Positions 1 through 6,911 of a stretch of 10,019 nucleotides of DNA are shown one piece after another. The position numbers and the translations under genes were made by a program. This DNA is from Basidiobolus heterosporus B8920. Lineage: Eukaryota > Basidiobolomycota > Basidiobolomycetes > Basidiobolales > Basidiobolaceae. The stretch is from the NCBI GenBank assembly GCA_000697455.1, contig JNET01029748.1:1-10019 (forward strand). Direction: 5' to 3'. The notes below the pieces were generated by a model. It had not been told where the DNA came from and searched no databases. It saw nothing but the letters and a program-made list of their open reading frames with translations. How positions within the stretch are numbered: the stretch's first letter is position 1; each line of letters opens with the position of its first letter.

Positions 1-132
1 ACAGCCAGCTCTATCAACTGGAGACTCATTGCATGGTGTTTCCTCTCATGGGTTTTGACACTACCATTTGCAGGAATCGTTTCCGGCCTTATCTTCTCAT
101 TTGCCGCATATGCCCCCAAACTTGTTCTATAA
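1..132 (+). CDS. PHO89: PiT-family inorganic phosphate transporter, C-terminal end (gene runs off the left edge)
   Basis: Only the last 43 codons and the TAA stop (130-132) lie in the window. The peptide contains one hydrophobic segment (INWRLIAWCFLSWVLTLPFA, then a second half-hydrophobic stretch ending SFAAYAPKLVL), which is the final membrane helix region of PiT/Pho89 phosphate symporters. The family moves inorganic phosphate with Na+ or H+ across the plasma membrane. Identification rests on the second copy at 677-1255, which carries the diagnostic family signatures and matches this stretch at 122 of 132 bases. There are three amino-acid differences (I to V, I to L, V to A) and the other changes are silent. 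Nine of the ten base differences fall in the last 57 bases. The rest of the gene, including its start, is outside the window. Confidence 0.85.
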   Translation, partial: TASSINWRLIAWCFLSWVLTLPFAGIVSGLIFSFAAYAPKLVL

Positions 133-676
133 TGCTTAATTTAACCACTCGAGTTGGTGTTTAAAACGAACTCTCCATCTCATTCAGCGCATTCACCTTG
201 AATAAGCAAAAAAATTCCCATATATTATTACCTAAATTAATTTTACCTGAGAATGTAGTGTTCATTCTTTTCAATAAATCTAATCTATAGAAATCATGAA
301 ACATCATAAGTTATCTACATTTATCTTTCGTCGAGTTGAGGATTTAAAGATATGACATAACCAGATTAAAGGGACTAGAAACTAAAGATCTAACTGTTTG
401 TGTCACGAAAAGTAAACTCCAGATATCCAGCATGTCTTTTATGTGTAGTTTTTTCTAATTAGTAACCAGTAATTTTATATATGTGCCGAAGTCTATTTTA
501 CATTAACTTAACAAGGTAATTGGGCCAATAAGTCATCAAAATGGATACCCGTGGTTACGATCGTGGGGTTTCCTAGTGAATATTCAAGTAAGTTTGAATC
601 TCTTTGGGGATATCACCGTAAATAAATCACATTGTGGACAACGTTTCTTCAATGAAAAATCAATGGAGTAACCTTG
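133..676. other. Intergenic, AT-rich, between the two PiT copies
   Basis: This is 544 bp of AT-rich sequence with no supportable gene. It is too short to hold the missing N-terminal half of a PiT transporter (about 250 residues or more), and no frame reads as the family's N-terminal GANDVANS-type domain. It should contain the 3' UTR of the first copy and the promoter, if any, of the second. A good splice donor (GTAAGT at 588-593) and a possible acceptor (CAG ending at 720, inside the second copy's reading frame) exist, but no convincing upstream exon joins them. Confidence 0.6.
273..278 (+). promoter_or_regulatory. AATAAA polyadenylation signal, first PiT copy
   Basis: An exact AATAAA hexamer lies 141 bases past the stop at 132, in the context TCAATAAAT. 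The second PiT copy has the same TCAATAAAT context 114 bases past its own stop. Position and sequence suit a poly(A) signal; use is inferred. Confidence 0.45.
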
Positions 677-1255
677 ATGGAACCAATGATTTCCCTGAAA
701 ATCGGTGATGCCGCTGTCAGGTATGACGATGACACCGAGTACATGTACAGTTTCCTTCAGGTAGTCACTGCATCGATGGCATCCTTCGCTCACGGTTCGA
801 ATGATGTCGCCAACGCTGTTGGTCCTCTCTCCACTGTGTACTATGTATGGCGGACTGCAACCGTCGATGTCAGCGGAAAGACCCCAGTACCATTGTGGGT
901 GTTAGCCATGGGAGGTGTAGCCATTGATCTTGGCCTAATCACCTACGGCTACCACATCATGCGCACCCTTGGCAACAAGATCACCTATCACTCACCTACT
1001 CGTGGATTCAGTATGGAACTCGGCAGTTCCTTGACTGTGCTGACAGCCTCAAAGATTGGTCTCCCAGTGTCCACCACTCACTGTATCACTGGAGCCACAG
1101 CAGCAGTTGGGCTCTGTAACGGCACAGCCAGCTCTATCAACTGGAGACTAATTGCATGGTGTTTCCTCTCATGGGTTTTGACACTACCATTTGCAGGAGT
1201 TGTTTCCGGCCTTCTCTTCTCATTTGCTGCATATGCTCCAAAACTTGCACTTTAA
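677..1255 (+). CDS. PHO89: PiT-family phosphate transporter, stand-alone C-terminal half (truncated tandem copy)
   Basis: The frame is intact, 192 residues from the ATG at 677 (the frame is open from 656, after a TGA). It covers only the C-terminal homologous half of a PiT/Pho89 phosphate symporter, whose full length is usually about 550-600 residues. Family signatures are visible: HGSNDVANAVGP at residues 39-50 and GLPVSTTHCITGA at 128-140. Four or more hydrophobic segments lie at roughly 25-58, 72-97, 112-147 and 155-187. Homology to the family clearly begins by residue 16 (RYDDDTEYMYSFLQV). The first 15 residues are not recognisable and may be former intron or unrelated sequence, so the start is uncertain. 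No N-terminal half fits in the 544 bp before it. It may be a relic of tandem duplication, the 3' part of a rearranged gene, or an expressed half-transporter. Intact signatures and mostly silent divergence from the first copy argue against a long-dead pseudogene. Confidence 0.75.
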   Translation: MEPMISLKIGDAAVRYDDDTEYMYSFLQVVTASMASFAHGSNDVANAVGPLSTVYYVWRTATVDVSGKTPVPLWVLAMGGVAIDLGLITYGYHIMRTLGNKITYHSPTRGFSMELGSSLTVLTASKIGLPVSTTHCITGATAAVGLCNGTASSINWRLIAWCFLSWVLTLPFAGVVSGLLFSFAAYAPKLAL

Positions 1256-1689
1256 AATTAAGAATTACTAGTTAACGCTACAACTTTTGCATGATGCTTA
1301 GAACTCCTAACCCATTCAAAAGTTAGACTTAAACCCGAATCCAATTTTTTAATCCTAATATATCCATCAATAAATGAAACTCAAGTTCGTACTATACATA
1401 TCCTTTGGCTTAGGTGTAATCAATGTCTCAGCTGCACTAAGAATTTCGATGTTGATACATCGCTCATTTGTGGTTAGCTTCACGAAGATCTACGTTCACA
1501 CTATAGTTGAGATTACATTGTTAAGCGGATGGAACAGCCAATATAGAATTTTAATAGATAGAGCTAGCCCTAAAATACAACGATTGGGAAATGAAAGAAA
1601 CTAATAATACATGATTAAGTTGACATCCCGTCTAAAGAGGAGATATTTGCTTCAGCATTGGAGTTATCTCTACAGAGGAGGCCGCAGGA
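1256..1689. other. Convergent intergenic region (PiT copy 2 / La-related gene)
   Basis: This is 434 bp between two convergent genes, so it should hold both 3' UTRs. It does not resemble the 3' flank of the first PiT copy, so the recognisable duplication stops at the coding end. A 76-codon open frame at 1374-1604 shows no domain and unremarkable composition; I do not call it a gene. I see no RNA gene or repeat. Confidence 0.6.
1369..1374 (+). promoter_or_regulatory. AATAAA polyadenylation signal, second PiT copy
   Basis: An exact AATAAA lies 114 bases past the stop codon of the truncated PiT copy, in the same TCAATAAAT context as the signal after the first copy. If used, the half-gene would yield a normally terminated transcript. 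Inference from position and motif only. Confidence 0.4.
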
Positions 1690-3417
1690 CTATAACTGTA
1701 CTGGAGAAAAGTGCATGTTCTCCATCATTTTGCGAATACCATCCACACGTTTGTTTTGCCGTTGATATGGATGACCGGAGTTCTGTCGATTGTTGTGCCT
1801 TTTTTGCCCACCTCCGCGTGAAGACTTCATTCGTTGGGTGTTCCGCAAATGATTGGGGTTTGGTAATGGCTCGAACTCTTTAACTACGGACCAATAGATC
1901 TTTTCTTCGGCTTCTGATAGTGCCTTTAGCTGTACTGTCTCCGTACCAATAGAAAAGCCAACCTGCTGTAGTCTATCTACAGTTTGGCGAGCTAAAGGTT
2001 TCTTTAATCGAACATGTCCTGTCGTTTCATCTCTACGATAATCCACGAATGTGACTTCAACAAACTTCGAGAATGACTCCTATGATGAGGGAATTGGTTA
2101 TCGATGACCGCAGATTTTTTTAACCAACTGGGGATATCAAATACCTTGATTATGGCATGATTAATTGAAGGATCCACTCCGGAGAAGTAGATCACTCTGT
2201 TAAGATCAGACTTACTCTTGTTCTTTTTCTTGGCTTTTGTTTGTTTTGTAGGCTGGATTCTAGAATGTCATGTAGCAAAGCAGTTACGGATAGGAAACTT
2301 GAAATGTCGAAAACCATTTTAGGCTACCTTTTCAAACTGACATTAATCTGTCTACCATCATGAATATGCTGCGAATTAAGAACACAAGAAGTCTCCTCGA
2401 CAGAGGAAAATTCAACAAAGACTGCACCCTTGAAAGTCAGATATTGTTAGTAAACTTCGATGAGAAGGTTGATACAAGGTCATTTACTTTGTATTTTGGA
2501 TCATCGGTAGGTCGGATCAATACAGCAGAACGAACTGTCCCAAATTGAGCAAAGTAGTTTTTCATTTCTTCGATGGTTGTGTTTTTACTGAACCCGTTCT
2601 AAATAAAAGGAAGAGGTTAGCCAGTTGGTCACTCGCAAGGCTGTTTTGGGGTGATGGATGATATTGAGTGTTCATTAATACTCACTGCATAAATAGTATT
2701 CTCATCTTTATCGGCTTTGATGAACCCCTTGAAAGGAATTTGACGTCGAACTTTGAGTTGATCTTGGCTGACTTCCAAAATATTGGACTCACTTAAAGCG
2801 GTAAGAATCAGTTCTAGATCGTTGGTTATGTTCTTGATTCGTTTAAACGAAGCCAACATGGCGATGGGAACCCCTAATAAAGGAATGGGCTAAAAGTAAG
2901 GAGAAAGAACGCAAAGCAGAACGAGTGGGTTTCAGTTTTGTCAAGGAATTAAGAAATAACCAGCATGTATACAACAAATGTTCCTTTAATCGGGTGAAAA
3001 AAGATACCAGAGTACTGTGTTCCAGTGATACGAAGCATCTTCATACCACTACCATGTTTTTGTTAACCGTAGCTGTGAACTTCAACGAACACGGGCAGCA
3101 AGAAGGAAACAGAGAATGGAGTATAATAAAGGTGAAGATCAATATTGAAAATCATACTTACAACCATCTTCGAAGGAGGAGCTCTTGACTTGTGCTAACG
3201 TTGCTTTAATCTGCTCATCGCTAAAATACCCTTCGAAAGCATCTCTGATTTTGATTTTTAAGATGGAAACCAACCCAGGACTTGGTGTAGGCATTAGAAC
3301 GGGAGGCTCGTCAGTTATCATGGTCTCTACCTTGCTGCTCAAGGAGTGAAATTCCTCTGGGTTTGTAGGAACATAGTTTGTGTTTGTCGAACAGTGGTGA
3401 ATTTGTCCAGGGTTCAT
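1690..3417 (-). CDS. La-related RNA-binding protein with La motif, RRM1 and xRRM (LARP7/Pof8-like plan)
   Basis: Six exons read on the minus strand: 3417-3162, 2873-2686, 2598-2488, 2428-2328, 2259-2145 and 2079-1690. They give 386 residues, ATG at 3417 and TAG at 1690-1692. Introns are 288, 87, 59, 68 and 65 bp; all phases agree and each join restores a domain. The La motif is about residues 52-130 (EGYFSDEQI, then DGWVPIAMLASFKRIK). RRM1 is about 145-216, with RNP2-like IYANGF (146-151) and RNP1-like KGAVFVEF (185-192). A Lys-rich linker covers 219-238. An atypical xRRM starts at 240: beta-1 VIYFSGVD, RNP3-like FVDY (268-271), a conserved Arg in GHVRL (R281) and an extra helix LSEAEEKIYWSVV (311-323). 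The tail is Arg/Gln/Asn-rich with RGG. Family members chaperone U6, 7SK or telomerase RNA in the nucleus. The plan and about 400-residue length fit S. pombe Pof8; genuine La is the alternative. Four La-motif pocket residues are substituted. The exon 4/5 junction (donor GTAGCC) is the least certain. Confidence 0.8.
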
Positions 3418-3454
3418 GATAATTTCCACCAAGAAAACGTACCATCTTGACAGT

Positions 3455-3462
3455 AATTTATA
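3455..3462 (-). promoter_or_regulatory. TATA-like box of the La-related gene
   Basis: Reads TATAAATT on the minus strand, 37 bases before the ATG at 3417. It is the only good TATA-like match in the short upstream region. In an AT-rich stretch such a match can arise by chance. Confidence 0.35.
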
Positions 3463-3557
3463 CTCAATCAAAATGGAATTTTCCTTCAAACCACACAATT
3501 AGATTTAATTCTATCTGTGATATATTAAAGAATATACAGACAAAGTATCAAATGGAA

Positions 3558-3563
3558 TTTATT
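3558..3563 (-). promoter_or_regulatory. AATAAA polyadenylation signal of the MBF subunit gene
   Basis: An exact AATAAA on the minus strand, 137 bases past the stop at 3701-3703 and about 140 bases before the next gene's ATG. Spacing resembles the AATAAA sites after both PiT copies, so it is a plausible 3'-end signal. Confidence 0.4.
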
Positions 3564-3700
3564 TGTGGTCGAGATAGAAAAAGTGCTAGACGAAGTAGTG
3601 AACGTGTATGGACTATATAGAATAAAAACCAACCAGTGTGAATGCATATATTTTGCTTTTAAGGTTTCTACCCAGAAATCCAATCTATGCCCAGACCAGA

Positions 3701-6156
3701 TCAAGGTGACCTTGGGAGGATCTTTTCCCTCTCTTTCTCATCAACTAACCCATCTTTCCTGACCTCAGCCATGAACCGGCCGACCATCTGTAAATCCACC
3801 TCTTGATCGCTCTCGACTGCTTTGATCAGTGAACCAAGCAAAGTATCCACTTCAGTGGCTGGCACACCACAACAAGCAGCAATCAGCTTTTTACACTGCT
3901 GTTCTTTCTCCGTAGATCGATGTCGCATCTCATCAACCTCACGTCTCAGCTCTGCATCGTTCTTAGCATAAGCGGCCAATCGAGATCTGAGATGGCCTAT
4001 CTCCCGCTCTAGCTGGTGCTCATAACGGAACTCAGTGGTGGTTTGATTGTTACGCTCGCGAGCATTACTTGGTGTTTCCGGAGTGGGTGGGAAATTGAAT
4101 TGTGCCGAAACTGGCTCAATCTTGGGTTTGAGATCATCCAGATGGGCCAGTTGCTTTTTCAATGGGGAAATTTTCTCGGTTTCTTTGTGGAGGACTTGCT
4201 TAAGGTTGGCCATCTTGGTTTGCGTCTCTTCAGTTTGGTGAACTTTAGATTGCATCTGGTGGATTCTTCTTCTGGCCTCCCCCAATTCTTTGGTGGCAGT
4301 TTGAAGCTCTAATTTGGCGGCAATTAGCTCGTGTTTTTTGTTGTTGATTTCCGTGGTGAAGGCAGCCTCTAGCTCGGTCACCATCTTCTGGACCGCTACA
4401 TGAGATTTTGTGCTTGTTAATAAAGCCCGATGTTCGTAAGATTCATGAAGGAAACCACTCACCATTCACCAATTCAGTGCCATACTTGGATGGAGTTAAT
4501 GCTCGCGTTGAACCCTCGTTTGATGTGGGTTCGAAAGCTGCGACGTCGTCCTAACAGAAGTACCAAGTGAACCAAGTCATGTAAACAGGCGGTGAAGCAG
4601 AGGCATTGATGAAAATAGAAGTCAGGAATTACCTTGCTTTGAGAATTACCAATGAGTCCAAAGTCGCGCGGCCTGACCCCCGCTCGATTAGGGAGGTCTG
4701 GGTTTGCTCCAGCATTCATCAATTGCCTAATGAGTCCACGAATTCCCAGTCTTGCGGCAATGTTGAGAGGGGTATCTCCTTTTCGATCTTGCAGATCAAT
4801 CACATCAAAGAACTTCATGTCATTTCTGGCCATCCACTCGAGCAATGTTTCCATGTAATAGCTAGCTGCCTCTAGTCTACCTTTGACAGAGGCGGTCAAG
4901 ACGATATGGTGAAATACTGTGCGATGCTTGTGATCCGCCATGGTTACTGCATCCTTGAAGACTTGGAGTAGCCCAGAGAAAGTTTGGCAATCAAAATTAT
5001 TGGTCACTAGTACAGCTCTAATGAGCCCAGTCTCTCCTGATGCATTTGTCCTCAATGGATTAGCCCCTAGCTGGAGAAGACGCTCGAGTACAGGGATTCG
5101 ACCAAGTGCGGCTGCCCAATGGAGGGCTGAGTGGCCATGTTCATCGATAATCATGTCAACATCAAAGTCAGATGGTGGGTTTGGATCAGTAAGGATAGAT
5201 GGCAGCTTTGGTGTGCTTTCTCCCATAAATATCCCCATTAACACTTTACGGTATCGCTCTGTATTCGCTGCCTCTTGATTGTTAACGTTGTAATTGATTG
5301 CCCCCCGAAGAGGAGTGGTCGGCGTTGTATTGGAGTTTGGTGAGTTAACAAGAGGTGAGCCAACATTCGAAACGAACTTGTGACGTTTCTTCGGGAGGTC
5401 GAGGTTTCTTGGGTTGGATGAATTAGATATCGGAGATTCATCTCTAGCAGGTGTGACGGGGAGCGGAGATGGTGTGGGCGAAACACGACTTAGAGAACGA
5501 GAATCGGATTGTCCTCGAGAACGCTTGACCACTGGACTAGGCGTAGGTGGGACTGGCGAACTTCTTTTCTTCTTCTGAAAATGATTGACACTTCCGTTAG
5601 ACGCTTTATTAGCAGCTAAGGCTTGCTCCCGAGCTTGCTCCTTGGTTGGAGTCCTGTCCTTGGAGCCGTTAGCAGTAGGATTGTAATATAGTAGCGGATG
5701 AAGAAGTGGTTCCACTTCGTATTGTTCTGCTAACTCCAATCCACGCTCAAAAGGGATCCTAACAACCAAAATAAGTACCAGAGAATAAAGACTTGGCGAT
5801 ACATGAATGCAGTCAAGACGTTAATCTTGAAAAGGAAAAAAATCAAGGAATCAACAAATAGAAAAAGTATTGTCTATGCTTTCAAATAAGCACAAGGAAG
5901 TACAGAAGTAGGGTGCTTACCAGGTTCCTTGATATTTGCCGTATCCACCTTGAACTTTCTCATGCTCTCCATTTAATACTTCTCTCTCTAAAATCTTGGT
6001 TCGCTTCCCTTTATCGATCCCTGCAACCTTTAGGATCTGAGTGGCGTTTAAATAGGAATCACTACGACGGCGCATCACAGCAATGCCACGACAGATCATC
6101 TCATAGACTGCAACTCCTGAATAAACAGCAGAGTAGATGTTGGAAGTGGTAGACAT
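3701..6156 (-). CDS. MBP1: MBF/SBF transcription factor subunit: APSES (KilA-N) DNA-binding domain plus ankyrin repeats (Mbp1/Res type)
   Basis: Four exons on the minus strand: 6156-5921, 5758-4633, 4550-4463 and 4395-3701. They encode 714 residues (Mbp1 is about 830, Res1/Res2 about 650). Introns are 162, 82 and 67 bp; donors are GTAAGC, GTAATT and GTGAGT. The APSES winged-helix domain spans about residues 6-107: [34 protein letters not shown], then [12 protein letters not shown] split by intron 1 inside the final Trp codon. A Ser/Thr-Pro-rich linker with basic clusters (KKKR at 142-145, PKKRHK near 201) follows. Ankyrin repeats cover about 284-447 (e.g. [40 protein letters not shown]). A long coiled coil lies at about 488-570, then a C-terminal helical region. 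The family binds ACGCGT (MCB) or CACGAAA (SCB) sites and drives G1/S genes in the nucleus, with the C-terminal region and ankyrin block holding the Swi6/Cdc10-type partner. The acceptor of exon 4 is fixed by frame: the alternative AACAAG acceptor gives a stop. Mbp1, Swi4, Res1 and Res2 cannot be told apart by eye. Confidence 0.92.
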
Positions 6157-6212
6157 CTTCTGCGATATGTATATGTGGTTTTGGCAAACTTTTGATAAGA
6201 GCCAAAGTATTC

Positions 6213-6218
6213 TATATA
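6213..6218 (-). promoter_or_regulatory. TATA-like box of the MBF subunit gene
   Basis: TATATA (context AATATATAGA on the minus strand) lies 56 bases before the ATG at 6156. Spacing is suitable for a TATA element upstream of a short 5' UTR; not proven. Confidence 0.35.
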
Positions 6219-6443
6219 TTTATTGGAGTTGGTATAGCAAGACTATGCGTTGCTAAAAGCTAACCACTCAGAGAGAAAAGGCAAAAAGGAGGGGAAAATA
6301 CGCTAGGGTGAGGATATAGTGTTGAAGGAGAAATATCCAAAGACCGCAAAGCGAACAGAAATTAAAGAAAAAAGGAAAGAAAAAAACCCAAGTGTAGTCA
6401 GAAACTACAGAACCACTTGGCGTCACATAAAGCAGGGACTGTG

Positions 6444-6448
6444 CGCGT
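6444..6448 (-). promoter_or_regulatory. MCB-core (ACGCG) site in the MBF gene's own upstream region
   Basis: ACGCG on the minus strand within AACGCGCAC, 288 bases before the MBF ATG. MBF recognises ACGCGT-like sites, so this could serve autoregulation or control of PRP18. It is a single five-base core with no full ACGCGT, and ACGCG-type words also occur by chance in the coding DNA nearby, so support is weak. Confidence 0.25.
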
Positions 6449-6489
6449 TACCTGGGGAACTGATAGGAGGATAGGCAATAATCATCCGC

Positions 6490-6521
6490 CTAGGATATCC
6501 TCAGATATCCTCGAATCCTAG
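6490..6521. repeat. Nested inverted and direct repeats in the divergent promoter
   Basis: Arms CTAGGAT (6490-6496) and ATCCTAG (6515-6521) are perfect inverted repeats. Between and overlapping them, the 9-mer GATATCCTC occurs twice in direct order (6494-6502 and 6504-6512), offset by 10 bp, one helical turn. GGATATCC (6493-6500) is itself a palindrome. This looks like a clustered protein-binding site; the factor is unknown. Confidence 0.6.
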
Positions 6522-6881
6522 TTTATCCAAGCTCCATTTATATTGCGGCTTCCATTCATTCTTACGAAATATGCGTTGATAACATTTTTGTGCTAATTGT
6601 CTATTGGACTTAGTCTTTCTCTAGGCTTAAGGCTTAGCACTTGGTGTTTAAATCTTTAACAGAGAACTCACCCCAACATGTAGCCAATAGAGAAGAATGT
6701 GGAAGAGTTGGTGGAATCTAATTAGTACTGATTGGCCCTTTTTACCTCAAATAATCGAACAAGTCAGTTCCAGTGACTGCTCAACGTCGCCAGTTTCATT
6801 AGAGGTTTTTTTATGAGATTAAACTGTGCTAATCAGAAGAGATTGGATTCATGAGTGATTGATCGATGAATTTCTCTGCTT

Positions 6882-6910
6882 CTAACTCTTGCTTCTCTTA
6901 ATAATTTCAG
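6882..6910 (+). other. PRP18: Branch site and 3' splice site immediately before the PRP18 ATG
   Basis: CTAAC at 6882-6886, a pyrimidine-rich stretch and TTTCAG ending at 6910 form a good acceptor, followed by a single C and the ATG. This suggests a 5' UTR intron ending one base before the start codon. I could not identify the donor with confidence. Confidence 0.5.
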
Positions 6911-6911
6911 C

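Larger units (their letters stand above)
3418..3700. other. Short intergenic region between two minus-strand genes
   Basis: These 283 bp must hold the 3' UTR of the MBF gene and the promoter of the La-related gene. An AATAAA on the minus strand (3558-3563) and a TATA-like box (3455-3462) divide it roughly in half. An open frame overlapping its plus strand (3565-3762) runs into the antisense of the MBF gene and is not supported. Confidence 0.5.
6157..6911. promoter_or_regulatory. Divergent promoter region shared by the MBF subunit gene and PRP18
   Basis: This is 755 bp with no coding potential between head-to-head genes. Visible elements are a TATA-like box near the MBF gene (6213-6218), a GATAAG site (6194-6199) inside a 6-bp inverted repeat (TTTGGC 6180-6185 / GCCAAA 6201-6206), and a 23-base purine tract (6364-6386) of the kind that disfavours nucleosomes. 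There is also an MCB core (6444-6448), a cluster of GAGGATAT-type motifs (6310-6512), and a branch site plus acceptor just before the PRP18 ATG. Shared control of the two genes is inference. Confidence 0.6.

Noticed and set aside
404-410. CACGAAA, a perfect Swi4-type cell-cycle box, in the region before the truncated PiT copy
   Set aside because: A single 7-mer next to a transporter fragment with no known cell-cycle role; expected by chance at about this frequency.
540-676. A possible upstream exon for the truncated PiT copy, ending at GTAAGT (588) and joined to an acceptor at 720
   Set aside because: No frame before 588 resembles any PiT sequence, and one candidate ATG frame stops after 11 codons.
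1374-1604. A 76-codon frame with a hydrophobic start downstream of the truncated PiT copy
   Set aside because: No domain, no promoter-like context, and it begins at the AATAAA signal of the preceding gene. A small gene cannot be excluded but is not supported.
2197-2215. GTAAGT...CAG on the minus strand in exon 5 of the La-related gene, resembling a complete intron
   Set aside because: It is only 19 bases long, too short to splice, and its removal would break the frame. Reading through gives the Lys-rich linker leading straight into the xRRM.
3100-3115. A stretch in intron 1 of the La-related gene whose complement resembles the U6 ACAGAGA-box complement
   Set aside because: The match is about eight bases and is not followed by a D box at guide spacing, so it is likely coincidence.
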